Source: CAVUXJ01 sp963814975 (GTDB lineage: Bacteria; Acidobacteriota; Vicinamibacteria; Vicinamibacterales; CAVVIG01). Taken from it: 64,000 nucleotides of DNA. Location: NCBI GenBank assembly GCA_963814975.1, contig CAWFFB010000034.1, positions 66,112 through 130,111 on the forward strand, in the 5' to 3' direction. Of this stretch, positions 46,049-55,766 are shown piece after piece. Position numbers and translations under genes: made by a program. Each line of letters starts with the position of its first letter. Position 1 is the first letter of the stretch. Below the pieces are notes generated by a model, which worked only from the letters and a program-made list of their open reading frames with translations, made no database searches and was not told where the DNA came from.

Positions 46049-47778
46049 TGTTCCAGAACTCCGCCGAGCCTATCAGGCCGCCCGCCCATGGAAATTGAGC
46101 AGCCCGCCCCGCCGCGGCCGTCGCCGCACGCGGCTCGCGTCCTGTCCGATAACTGTGCTTTGCGTCTAGGCCGCTCGGTAGGAGTAACTCAGTAGGCCAC
46201 CGAGGCGCTGACGTTTCTGGATGGTACCTGTCGGTGGCGAATTGCCAATCGTGCCGCAAACACGCCTGAACGGAACCCGTCATTGCGGTGATCCGGCCCG
46301 GGCCAAAATCCGTTCCACGCTGATGTTTCAGTCCGGGACAAGGGCCCGCGTGGCGTCCAATCGGTCGACACCTCGCGAGGTACCGACTTGCCTCTGAGCC
46401 GGCGTCGCACGCGCGGTCATGCCGCGATCGGCGTCTGATACAGCCCACGACAGTGGGGCTGCCAGCGATACCTACTGACACTCGCTCGCGCGCTGTCCTC
46501 GCCTGTGCGCGGTTCCGGCGTCAGCCCGCCCAGCCCCGCGTGCGTGCGATGACCGTTAAAGTATCGTTGGAACTCGAGGAGCTTCAGCTCCAAATCAGCG
46601 GCCGTCCAGAACAGCGTCCGGTCGAGACATTCGCGGCGTATCGTGCCGATCAGGCGTTCGACGAAGGGATGCGACAGCGGCACGTACGGCACCGTCTTGA
46701 TGGCTTCCACGTCGAGAATTCGCAGATTCGCCTGCCATTGGTGGAAGCGGTACAGCGGATCATGGTCCGAGCTGAGGTAGGTCGGCGCCGGTTGGCGACC
46801 GATCGCTCGATTGAACATGTGGCACAGCGCGACGCCATCCACGACGCCACGGTGCACGCCAAAGCCCACGATGCGCCGCGTACAGTGGTCCATCACGACG
46901 AGCACCCAATGTGTGTGCAGGACGGCCGATTCGCACCGAAACAGATCAAGACTCCACAGACTGTCCTTCGCGTGACCAAGGACCGTGAGCCAGGACGGCC
47001 CCGCCGCGTCTGGTTTCGGCTGGTACCGAGCCGCGAGAATGCGTCGCACCACATCCTTGTTGATGGGAATACCGAAGGCCAGGGTGATCTGTTGCGCGAT
47101 CCGTGGACATCCCCAGATCGGGTTCCGCTGTTTCATGTCGACGACCGCAGCGATGACCTCCTGGCTGGGTCCCTTGGGGCCAGGCTTCGTCGGCCCATTG
47201 GACGAGAAGAGCCGGCGATACTTCCGCTGGACCAACGCTCGATGAAGGCGTCAACAGCGTTGATGGTTTGACGACGATCGCGGAGCGGATCAGCCGGCCC
47301 GGGCGCATGAAGAGCGCACATAGGCCGGCGACGACGCGATCAGAGGGACGGAGGTTGGGCGACCGTTTCCGAGACCGATTAAGGATCAGCAGCTGGTGCT
47401 TGACGAGTACGGATTCCGCCACCACGGAACGGGCGCCGCCGGGACCCGCGAGCCGAGCGACTGTCGCTAGCAGATGCAGAAAGAGGACGGCCAGATCGCG
47501 CACCGGTCGATCCTAGCAAGATCGCGATCCGCGCAACAAATGCTGACCGATTTTGGAATTCGCCATGCACATCCTCGAGGCTCTCGAAAGCCTCTGGACC
47601 AAGCCGCTGCTCTATTCGGTTCGCGGGTGGGAAGAGACGTCGGTCTAAACCAGAGAGCCCACCTCTGCGTTTTGGGGATGGCAGCGTGCAGCGGTGGTGA
47701 GCAAATTCACCGTTCCGTCACAACGCGTGCGAGACTGCTGGCTTCCGCGGCGTCGGCCGAGTTGTGGGACACTACGGG
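46044..47778. mobile_element. Composite insertion: outer IS repeats enclosing a second complete IS
   Basis: Outer ends: CGTAATGTTCCAGAACT at 46044 and its inverted counterpart AGTTGTGGGACACTACG near 47760-47778, matching the ends of the IS at 60610-61793. Inside lie two degraded C-termini of integrase-core transposases (46050-46110 and 46165-46210), and then a second element with its own inverted ends: TGGCGAATTGCCAATCG at 46235-46251 against CGATTTTGGAATTCGCCA at 47548-47565. The inner element (about 46229-47570) carries the transposase gene 46417-47503. Confidence 0.75.
46417..47503 (-). pseudogene. Integrase-core transposase (copy B), frameshifted near 47255
   Basis: It starts MRDLAVLFLHLLATVARLAG with ESVLVKHQLLILNRSRKRSP. 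The extra base near 47255 breaks LLT from LHRALVQRKYRR. The C-terminal part reads GCPRIAQQITLAFGIPINKD (HTH), LTVLGHAKDSLWSLDLFRCES (first Asp), YLSSDHDPLYRF (second Asp), and HPFVERLIGTIRREC (Glu), ending RGLYQTPIAA. It appears to be full-length except for the shift. Nearly identical to the truncated copy A at 34749-35515. Confidence 0.82.
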
Positions 47779-47883
47779 ATGGCGCGCCTCACTCCTAGTC
47801 GGTTGTTTCCGGAATTGACTATCGACGGTCGCCGTAACTCTAACCTCGAAGTCGCTTACTTCGGCGTTACAGGGCGAGCCTGA

Positions 47884-49407
47884 ATGCCGCGTCGCCGTAC
47901 GAGCGGCATTCTGCTCCATCCGACTTCACTGCCGGGACGTTTCGGCATTGGAGATCTGGGCCCCACCGCATTCGACTTCGTCGACCTGCTCGCGTCTGGC
48001 GGCCAGCGACTGTGGCAGGTGCTGCCGCTCGGCCCGACCGGATATGGCGACTCGCCGTATCAATGTCTCTCGGCCTTCGCCGGCAATCCGCTCTTGATCA
48101 GTCTCGAACGACTCATCACAGATGGATTATTAACCGAGGCCGAGGCGCGCACCCAGGAGGTTCCGGTCGGACCTGTCGACTTCCCCACCGTCATCGGCCA
48201 GCGCCGAGCGTTGTGGCACCGCGTCTTCGATCGCTTCGAAGCGACCGGCAACCCGGAGATGCGTGCTCGATTCGACCGCTTCTGTATGGCACAAGCGAGC
48301 TGGTTGAATGATTTCGCGCTGTTTGCCGCTATCAAGGATGCGCAAGGTCAGACTGCATGGACGATGTGGGACAAGGACATCGCCAGGCGAGAGCCATGGG
48401 CCCTGGCACGCTGGTCGGCTCGCTGTGCTCGCGAAGCCCGAGTCCACAAGCTGACCCAGTTTCTGTTCTTCGAGCAGTGGGAGCGCCTGCGTCGGGCCTG
48501 CCATGCCCGCTCAATTGCCATCATGGGTGACCTGCCGATCTTCGTCGCCCACGACAGCGCCGATGTGTGGGCACGGCCGGAGCTGTTCCGCCTTGACACC
48601 GAAGGCCGGCCGACTGTTCTAACAGGAGTTCCACCCGACTACTTCAGCGGGACCGGACAATTGTGGGGTAACCCACATTACCGATGGGACTCGCTCGGGC
48701 AAACTGGATACAGATGGTGGGTCGATCGCTTCCGTGCGCTGCTCGCACTCGTCGACCTCGTGCGTATCGATCACTTCCGCGGGTTCGAGGCGTCGTGGGA
48801 AGTACCGGGCGACGCCACGACTGCCCTGGTCGGCAGTTGGGTGAAGGGGCCTGGCGCCTTATTCTTTGAGGCTGTGCAATCGGCCCTGCAGACCGATCGC
48901 CTGCCGTTTGTGGCTGAGAATCTCGGTGTGATCACGCCCGAAGTGGAAGCACTGCGCCAACGGCTGGGCCTTCCAGGAATGGCGATCCTCCAGTTCGCGT
49001 TCGGCAGCGACCCTCAGGCCCCAAGTTTCAGACCGCACAACCACTCCCGCGACCTGGTGGTTTACACCGGGACACACGACAACGACACGACGGTGGGATG
49101 GTGGACCAGTACGATCGGTCATAGCACACGATCACCCGTTGAGGTCGAGACGGAGCGCGCATACGCTCGCCGCTATCTGTCCTTGGAAGGACGAGAGGTC
49201 CACTGGGAATTGATCCGCGCGGCGCTGGCCTCGGTCGCCGATACCGCGGTCGTACCAGCGCAAGACCTTCTCGGGCTTGGCAGCGAGGCGCGCATGAATC
49301 GACCCGGCACGGATGCTGGCAATTGGCGATGGAGGCTTCTTCCAGCCCAGCTCTCCCGCGAGGTGCAAAAGCTTAGGATCCTGACTGAGACATACGATCG
49401 GACTTAA
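47884..49407 (+). CDS. malQ: 4-alpha-glucanotransferase (amylomaltase, GH77)
   Basis: 507 aa. Starts RRRTSGILLHPTSLPGRFG, then LWQVLPLGPTGYGDSPYQ, diagnostic of MalQ. Catalytic set: Asp296 in VRIDHFRGFE, Glu345 in VAENLGVI and Asp399 in GTHDNDT. The cytoplasmic enzyme disproportionates maltodextrins, keeping chain lengths suitable for TreY and phosphorylase. It lies 100 bp after an IS end, with treS 600 bp downstream on the same strand. Confidence 0.95.
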   Translation: MPRRRTSGILLHPTSLPGRFGIGDLGPTAFDFVDLLASGGQRLWQVLPLGPTGYGDSPYQCLSAFAGNPLLISLERLITDGLLTEAEARTQEVPVGPVDFPTVIGQRRALWHRVFDRFEATGNPEMRARFDRFCMAQASWLNDFALFAAIKDAQGQTAWTMWDKDIARREPWALARWSARCAREARVHKLTQFLFFEQWERLRRACHARSIAIMGDLPIFVAHDSADVWARPELFRLDTEGRPTVLTGVPPDYFSGTGQLWGNPHYRWDSLGQTGYRWWVDRFRALLALVDLVRIDHFRGFEASWEVPGDATTALVGSWVKGPGALFFEAVQSALQTDRLPFVAENLGVITPEVEALRQRLGLPGMAILQFAFGSDPQAPSFRPHNHSRDLVVYTGTHDNDTTVGWWTSTIGHSTRSPVEVETERAYARRYLSLEGREVHWELIRAALASVADTAVVPAQDLLGLGSEARMNRPGTDAGNWRWRLLPAQLSREVQKLRILTETYDRT

Positions 49408-50010
49408 ATTGCCCACAGTTGCCGTTAGCTGAGGGGTTGTCAAATCTAGCAAAATGTCGCGGGACTCAACGGGTTGTGGTTCTGTCAAGACCAAAGCGCT
49501 ACGCAACGGGCTCGGGTATTGGGCGCGCAGCCCCGCACCTTGACAAGGTGGGGCCTTCTGAACCCCACTTCTTTCTCTCGCCAGGCACTGTCCTGCTGTC
49601 CTCACAACACACGAGGCTCGGACCTTATGTGAGCCAAGACCGTGCGGATCGGGTCACCTCGGCATTGGCTTGACCACGAGTGGACAAGGGCGACAACCTC
49701 AGTGTCGGCCAGCAGGCACGACGGCGGCGCTTGACTCAGACCGCTGGACGGCGAAGCGTCATGATCCGCGGGCAGTTCGGGCTCCTGGTAGGGATATAGC
49801 GGCCATGGAGCCAGCAGCCCCGTGTCGACCTCGTAGTCACAGAAGGCGCGGTCAGCCAGTGATCTCGAATCCGGCCGAGCTGAACCCCGTCCATGGCGAT
49901 CGAGCCGATCGAACCCAACGCCGGACACTCGATGATGGCCAGTCGGATGGGAGGATGCCGCCACGCCTCGTGATACCCTGCCCCAAAGCTCCAGCCCAGA
50001 AAGCGAACGC
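49408..50010. other. Intergenic stretch between malQ and treS; one hairpin
   Basis: No supported gene. A hairpin at 49531-49553 (CACCTT GAC AAGGTG plus flanking C/G pairs) lies 125 bp after malQ and could be a terminator, although no T-tract follows. A minus-strand frame (49602-50063) has no recognisable motif. Confidence 0.35.
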
Positions 50011-51669
50011 ATGAGACGAATGGGGACCACGAACGATCCGCTGTGGTACAAGGACGCCATCATCTACGAGCTGCCCGTCAAGTCGTTCTGCGACGGCAAC
50101 GCGGACGGCGTCGGCGATTTGATTGGCTTGTACGAAAAGCTAGATTACCTGCATATCCTTGGCGTGACGTGCCTCTGGCTGCTGCCGTTCTTCCCATCGC
50201 CCTTGCGGGACGACGGTTATGACATCGCCGACTACACGAGCGTGCATCCGACCTATGGGACGCTCGATGATTTCAAGAAGGTCCTCCAGGCGGCGCACGA
50301 ACGCGGCATGCGGGTCGTCATAGAACTTGTCCTGAACCACACCTCCGACCAGCATCCGTGGTTTCAGCGCGCACGATCGGCCCCTGGTGGCTCACCGGAG
50401 CGCGACTACTACGTTTGGAGCGACACCGATCAAAAGTTTCCTGACGTGCGTATCATCTTCGTCGATTCGGAAAGCTCGAACTGGGCATGGGATGCGGTCG
50501 CGCAGGCGTATTACTGGCATCGGTTTTTTCATCATCAGCCGGATCTCAATTTCGACAATCCGGCCGTGCTCCGCGAGGTTCTGACCGTCCTGGACTTCTG
50601 GCTCGATCTCGGTGTCGACGGCTTCCGGCTCGACGCCGTCCCGTACCTGATCGAACGTGATGGCACAAATTGCGAGAATCTGCCAGACACGCACGCGGTC
50701 ATCAAGGCGATCCGCTCACATATCGATGCGAGGGTTCCCGGCCGGATGCTGCTAGCCGAGGCCAACCAACTCCCGGCCGACGTCTGCGCGTACTTCGGTG
50801 ACGGCCACGAATGCCACATGGCGTATCACTTCCCCGTCATGCCGCGTATCTTCATGGCCCTACACTTGGAGGATCGACAGCCAATCACCGACGTGATGGA
50901 GCAGACACCGCCCATTCCTGCCAGCTGTCAGTGGGCGCTTTTTCTGCGGAACCACGACGAGCTTACGCTCGAGATGGTGACCGACGACGAGCGCGACTAC
51001 ATGTATCTGGCATACAGCATGGACCCGCAGGCGCGACTCAATCTCGGTATTCGGCGGCGCCTGGCGCCGCTCGTGGGCAACAGCCGGCCCCGGATAGAGC
51101 TCTTGACTGGCCTACTCTTCTCGTTCCCGGGAACGCCCATCATTTACTACGGCGACGAAATCGGCATGGGCGACAATCTGTATCTCGGCGACCGCAACGG
51201 TGTCCGAACGCCGATGCAGTGGACGGGCGATCGCAACGCCGGGTTCTCGCGTGCCGATCCCGCCCGCCTGTTTAGCCCAGTCGTCGTCGATCCGGTGTAC
51301 GGGTACCAGGCGGTGAACGTGGAAGCGCAGGAGAGCGACCGCGGATCGCTCCTCCCCTGGATGCGAAACATGATCCGGTTGCGGAAACAATTCAAGGCCT
51401 TCGGCCGGGGGACGATGGAGTTCCTGTCGCCGCGCAACGGCAAGGTGCTCGCGTACGTTCGCCGGTACCGCGATGATGTCATTCTCTGCGTGGCCAACTT
51501 GTCCCGCACGGTGCAGCCAGCGGAACTCGACCTGCGCGCGTTCGCTGGTCTGATACCGGTGGAGATGCTGGGGTTCACGGAATTTCCGACGATTGGGTCG
51601 AAGCCCTATTTTCTGACACTTGGGCCATACGGCTTCTACTGGTTCGAACTCCAACGTTCAGGACACTGA
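50011..51669 (+). CDS. treS: Trehalose synthase (maltose alpha-D-glucosyltransferase), GH13_16
   Basis: 552 aa from ATG 50011 (ATG 50020 is an alternative). Starts LWYKDAIIYELPVKSFCDGN, typical of TreS. Catalytic residues: Asp208 in GFRLDAVPYL, Glu250 in LLAEANQ and Asp316 in RNHDEL; GDRNGVRTPMQW is the family's late signature. It interconverts maltose and trehalose. No maltokinase domain is fused and none follows, unlike many actinobacterial versions. With TreY/TreZ it gives the cell two routes to trehalose. Confidence 0.93.
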   Translation: MRRMGTTNDPLWYKDAIIYELPVKSFCDGNADGVGDLIGLYEKLDYLHILGVTCLWLLPFFPSPLRDDGYDIADYTSVHPTYGTLDDFKKVLQAAHERGMRVVIELVLNHTSDQHPWFQRARSAPGGSPERDYYVWSDTDQKFPDVRIIFVDSESSNWAWDAVAQAYYWHRFFHHQPDLNFDNPAVLREVLTVLDFWLDLGVDGFRLDAVPYLIERDGTNCENLPDTHAVIKAIRSHIDARVPGRMLLAEANQLPADVCAYFGDGHECHMAYHFPVMPRIFMALHLEDRQPITDVMEQTPPIPASCQWALFLRNHDELTLEMVTDDERDYMYLAYSMDPQARLNLGIRRRLAPLVGNSRPRIELLTGLLFSFPGTPIIYYGDEIGMGDNLYLGDRNGVRTPMQWTGDRNAGFSRADPARLFSPVVVDPVYGYQAVNVEAQESDRGSLLPWMRNMIRLRKQFKAFGRGTMEFLSPRNGKVLAYVRRYRDDVILCVANLSRTVQPAELDLRAFAGLIPVEMLGFTEFPTIGSKPYFLTLGPYGFYWFELQRSGH

Positions 51670-52214
51670 CGTTGCGATCAAACCGGTCGTTCCGGTTGAC
51701 GGTTGAGGCTGAACTGATCGTCGCGCAGGCTTTTGGCCGATAACCAGCCTGCTGTCGTTCTGGCGGCCCCGACTGACAAGCCTCGCCCCTCTATTCACAC
51801 TCAGGCATATCGTCCGTCCCGAGGCCGCCCTGTAGCGGGCCGCTCGCGCCGCGCATCAGTTACAGGTGCTCTAACGGTGTCCCGCTGGGTATCGCTGTCG
51901 CGGAGCGACGGCATAGGCGAGGAAGCATGGGCGACGGGGCGCTTGAGTAGCCGCGGCGGAGAGCGCCGAGCCAGACTAAGGAGCAAACGCCCTGCCACTC
52001 TTAATTCCGCTGGAATGGGCCTGCGCGGTCGGAGTCGCCACAGCCGATTCGACGCTGGATAGAGCTAGGCCTCATGGTCTGGGCGGCCCGTCGTGAGGTC
52101 CTCTGGTTGAGGTTTGTTTGAAGCGTTTGCTCACCGATCAGGCCGGCGAGGTTCCGGTCCGGAGTCACCTGCGGCACGGTCGAGAACGGCGGTCGCCGGC
52201 AGTCGTGTGATCCA
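51670..52214. other. Intergenic stretch without a supported gene
   Basis: 545 bp with only short, biased frames. No motif, hairpin or RNA gene was recognised up to the transposase relic. Confidence 0.4.
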
Positions 52215-52512
52215 GACACCACGCGACGCCCAACTGCAACGCTTACGCCGAACGGTTCGTCCGATCGGTCAAGGAAGAATGCTTGAACCGCCTGGTGATC
52301 GTGGGCGAGGCGCATCTCCATCGCACGCTTGTGGCCTTCACTGAACACGATCACCGGGAGCGAAACCATCAGGGCTTGGAAGACCGGTTGATCATGTCGG
52401 AGCCGAGCCCGCCACTACGCGGCCCAATCCGGTGTCGCCCGCGGCTCGGTGGCTTGCTTCGGTACTACTATCGGGCCGCCTGATGCTCGGTCGAATGATC
52501 GGATAGTACGAC
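52215..52512 (+). pseudogene. Integrase-core transposase, C-terminal relic
   Basis: After a frame change near 52260 it reads ERFVRSVKEECLNRLVIVG, then HDHRERNHQGLEDRL and the terminus CRPRLGGLLRYYYRAA, stopping at 52483. The catalytic Glu block is retained. The 3' 90 bp match 2515-2612. The rest is missing. Confidence 0.7.
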
Positions 52513-52760
52513 CTAGACCACGAGGAGGCGACCCCAGTTCACCAGCCCAGATAACGCGACCAGCGTGATTCGGGTGGCATCATCCGCCCGCAGGGGCTTC
52601 TCTTGCCGCTCTAGATACAAGGCCCATTGCTTGCGCAGAAACAGGTTTACGGTGGCCAGGGACGCGCGCGACTGCAGGGCAAGCGATGCGAATCGGACGA
52701 CATCGCTGGCCACGCACAGAACTTTCAAACGTGCGCCGGAACGCGGACTGGCTCATGCTG
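52513..52760 (-). pseudogene. Integrase-core transposase, N-terminal relic
   Basis: Minus strand: SDVVRFASLALQSRASLATV, NLFLRKQWALYLERQEKPLR, ADDATRITLVALSGLVNWGR, the N-terminus of the same family as the relic at 27330-27460. It directly abuts the plus-strand C-terminal relic, so two elements were fused here. Confidence 0.65.
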
Positions 52761-52843
52761 CAGGAGGGTACGCCAATTCCAGACTCGACAGACCGCTCAA
52801 TCTCGCATCCCCCTGGCGGGACTCGGATCTATCGTGCCGGATT

Positions 52844-53221
52844 TCACTCGGGACGGGATTTTGCGGACCACACCGCCCGCTTTCCCGACAGTCTAGAGGT
52901 TTTTGGCGTGATTTCCACGATCAGGCCGTCGCTCCAGCGGTACTTCGCGTCGGACAGCGCCTTGACGGCCCTGGAAAGCTCCGGCTCACTCTCATCGTGC
53001 ACGAGCCGGGCGGTTCCCTCGAACCGCTGCCCGCCGATACGGGCGCGCACGCGAGACTGCGCCTGGATGTTGCGGACCCAGTGGGCGCGCTCGCGATGCT
53101 CCGCGATCAGGTAGTAGTGGCCCTCGCGCTCCGTGAACCAGATCTCGATTTCACGCGGCAAGCCACTGCGCCGGCCGGTAGTGGTGAGATACAGAAAACG
53201 AAGAGACGTCGCGTTGAGCAC
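52844..53221 (-). CDS. Deazaflavin/F420-type nitroreductase family (DUF385) protein
   Basis: 125 aa. FLYLTTTGRRSGLPREIEIWF, then GHYYLIAEHRERAHWVRNI, and VRARIGGQRFEGTARLV are the split-barrel pattern of the DUF385/F420H2-dependent reductase-like family. Some members reduce quinones or nitro compounds with F420; many Acidobacteriota members have unknown cofactors. The gene is at the short end for the family and may lack a few N-terminal residues. It lies 51 bp downstream of the lipoprotein gene on the same strand. Confidence 0.75.
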   Translation of the reverse strand: MLNATSLRFLYLTTTGRRSGLPREIEIWFTEREGHYYLIAEHRERAHWVRNIQAQSRVRARIGGQRFEGTARLVHDESEPELSRAVKALSDAKYRWSDGLIVEITPKTSRLSGKRAVWSAKSRPE

Positions 53222-53272
53222 GGCGGGAAAATCTATACCACTGTCCGATCTCAGAGCCCTGAAGACCCTCGG

Positions 53273-54394
53273 CTATTTCGGTGCCGGGAAGTAGGCGACG
53301 CGGTCGCCGCGTTGCGCACCCAGCCACATCTCGTTCCCGATCTGGATCGCGGTCGTAGAGGCGACGAACCCGTCGATGCTGACGTGCTGGAATATCCGCT
53401 GAAACTCCAGCGTCTGAGGGTTGACCCTGGCGACGTTCGACCGTTCTCGCAACGGCTCGCGCGGTTCGACGATCGAGTGCCCGTCCTTGTCGGTGTGTCC
53501 CGCGGCGAAGATGGCCGTCCCATCCAGCGACATTCGAACGTTGTCGGGGCGGAATCCCAGCTTGATCACGTCCTTCCTGATGGGCCTCTGGCCGCGCGAC
53601 AGGCGGGTGAGCTTCTCCTCGGCCCAGCCAGCGACGTACAGCCACCGCCCGTCCTTCGAGATCTCCAGCCCGTTCGATGCCGCCCCTTCGCTGCCCTCTA
53701 CGCGCCTCCAGCCCGTGGCGGCCTGGTACTGCCACACGTCCCCCGCACGGCTGTTCGACGCTGCAAGGCCGCCCTCGGGCAGCGCGACCACGGCATTGAA
53801 GGTATGCGTCGACAGCCCAGGTGCGCACCCGACCCACGTCAGCGCCGGCGGCGTCGCCCCCGAATCGACCTCGAAGACTTCAATCGACTCCCTGGTGCCG
53901 TGATGGACGACGTACAAGGTGTGGACGCGACCCTGCCCCAATTTGAGATAGAGCCCGTGCGCTCGGAACGCATCCGGGTCCGTGAGATCGAGAGGACCGG
54001 GACAGGTTGGGTAAGTCGCGGCGTCAAGCCGTTCGGTTCGCGTCGCGGTCGGGAAGAGAACCGTCGACGTCTTCTTGCTGACGTTGATCAGATGAAGGCG
54101 TCCACCTTCGCGATTCCCGGACGCGATGATCCACTCTGAGCCGGGCACGACCGCAAGATCCTCGGGACTGGCGAGGTCGCAGATGAATTGGATGTCGTCG
54201 ACCGGCGTGCATGGCGTGACGCCGAGCGGGGCGAAGCCTGGTTCGGTCCGTCGGGATTCGGGGGCGGCCTGAACCGCGGTTTGCGCCGCAGCTTGCGGCA
54301 CGGATTCCGCAGCCTGGCGTGGTGGTTCCGCAGCGCTGCATCCGAGCGCCATCGTCGCGGACAAACCGAGCAAAGCCAACGCAGATATCTTCAT
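53273..54394 (-). CDS. Lipoprotein with beta-propeller (SMP-30/arylesterase-like) fold
   Basis: 373 aa from ATG 54394 (GGGAG upstream). Lipoprotein signal: hydrophobic core then a lipobox ALGC at about residue 19, followed by an Ala/Gln-rich linker. The remainder contains repeated propeller-like blades (CDLASPEDLAVVPGSEW, SNGLEISKDGRWLYVAGW, GFRPDNVRMSLDGTAIFAAG) with the SNGLEIS motif seen in gluconolactonase and paraoxonase-like proteins. It is likely anchored at the outer face of a membrane. The substrate is unknown. Confidence 0.8.
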   Translation of the reverse strand: MKISALALLGLSATMALGCSAAEPPRQAAESVPQAAAQTAVQAAPESRRTEPGFAPLGVTPCTPVDDIQFICDLASPEDLAVVPGSEWIIASGNREGGRLHLINVSKKTSTVLFPTATRTERLDAATYPTCPGPLDLTDPDAFRAHGLYLKLGQGRVHTLYVVHHGTRESIEVFEVDSGATPPALTWVGCAPGLSTHTFNAVVALPEGGLAASNSRAGDVWQYQAATGWRRVEGSEGAASNGLEISKDGRWLYVAGWAEEKLTRLSRGQRPIRKDVIKLGFRPDNVRMSLDGTAIFAAGHTDKDGHSIVEPREPLRERSNVARVNPQTLEFQRIFQHVSIDGFVASTTAIQIGNEMWLGAQRGDRVAYFPAPK

Positions 54395-55194
54395 GGCGTC
54401 TCTCCCGCAGTCAGCGCAAGTGATTCCCTGTTTCCAATACAGCCGTCCAGCTGCCCTATTCCGCGGCATTTTCTCACGGGCAGCCATCCCGCTCACCGGG
54501 ACGCGCCCGGCGGCGAGCCGTATCAACTTTGCACAGCTCTCAAGATCCTCGAAGTCCAGATTGGCCGCACCGGCGAGGATTCACGCACGGCGGCAGGGCC
54601 AATTAGACCCCTTTGCAATTTCGCGCTAGACGGTAAGTGGTATTACTTCAATTGTGATGCGAAAGGGCGTGTGTAGAGCTACTGGTCAAGGTTGTTGAAT
54701 ATCACTGTCGCTCTACAGTTGTTAAGGGATCCGGCTTTCAAGAGGCGGTCAACGGCTTGGCGGTACTCCGCGTAACAAGCGTAGTACGAACAGAACCGCG
54801 AATATCGCAAGCACAATCAGAAGCAGGCGAAGTACCAGAAAACCCTCCGTTCAAGGGATCATACGAGAAATTCGCCGTCCTAAGAATCCGCCGCTGGAGC
54901 GACGGAGCATGTGTTGGCATTCTTCGAGGAAGTCGGTGAGATCACGCAGGAGAAGGCCTAAATACGTGCTGCGAAGAGCTTCCAGAAGTCGTTTTGAGGA
55001 CGGACAGCTGATGGCGAGGCTAGGGGCGCGAGGGAATTTGCGGCGATGCCCGTTCATACCACGGAACCGAAACTCGCGAGAGTCGGTCGTTCAATCTCCT
55101 TCCGCTCCGTAATGTCCAATAACCCGATCGACCTGTGCGTCCGCAACAATTTAGAGCCGGCTTCAGGACCACCCTCCGCGGTCAAGCCGCTAAT
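54395..55194. other. Intergenic stretch; one hydrophobic micro-ORF
   Basis: No normal gene. On the minus strand 54749-54838 encodes about 29 residues as one strongly hydrophobic helix ending RLLRGVPPSR. A GGAGGG lies just upstream, but the first codon would be CTG, or a GTG further in. It could be a micro-membrane protein or chance. Nothing else is recognised. Confidence 0.3.
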
Positions 55195-55262
55195 CGTGCC
55201 AGGCGATATTCGTGATGCAATCCCTGCCAGGATCGGGGCGGCAATCACGTCGTGACCAGCCG
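55195..55262 (-). pseudogene. Integrase-core transposase, C-terminal relic
   Basis: It aligns with 39234-39330 at nucleotide level (shared GTGATGCAATCC and GGCAATCACGTCGTGACCAG) and also past the stop. The LGGLHHEYR block is degraded by indels. Only the terminus remains. 55263-55766 has no gene I can support. Confidence 0.45.
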
Positions 55263-55766
55263 GGATCTGATGTCCTTGGTTGGTGCGCGAACCGTCCGGC
55301 CACGGCGTCTGCGAGAGCCCATCCGCGGTCCAGGCAACATATGTGGTCAGCTTCCAGCTTACCGCCGGGACAGGCTCATGAGACGAACAAACAGCGAATG
55401 TGATACGCTGGACGCGCCGCAGCGTTTTCGGACGTGCACGGTCAGCTTACGGGTCCGTCCGGCGTTCGGCTCTCAGTTGAGGTGACGGCCGAATCGATCT
55501 AGAGGAAGCCGCCGCTCTTGACGTTTTCGGCGCTGAAGAACAGCGGCTGGCCGACGCCATCGCACCGGAAACCGAGTTCGAGGTTCAGGTGCGCGGGCCG
55601 GCTATCTGTCATCGGCTCACCGTGCGCACCAGATTCGTCGCTGGTGCGATGGCGTCGCGGTCAGCCCTAAGGAGACGCTGAAGAAGCGACGATTGAAGCA
55701 ACTGCTCGCTTAAGCGAGTGCGCTGCATCGAAGCGGCGGTGGCGTAATCAGTTCCGGTCGTGGCGA

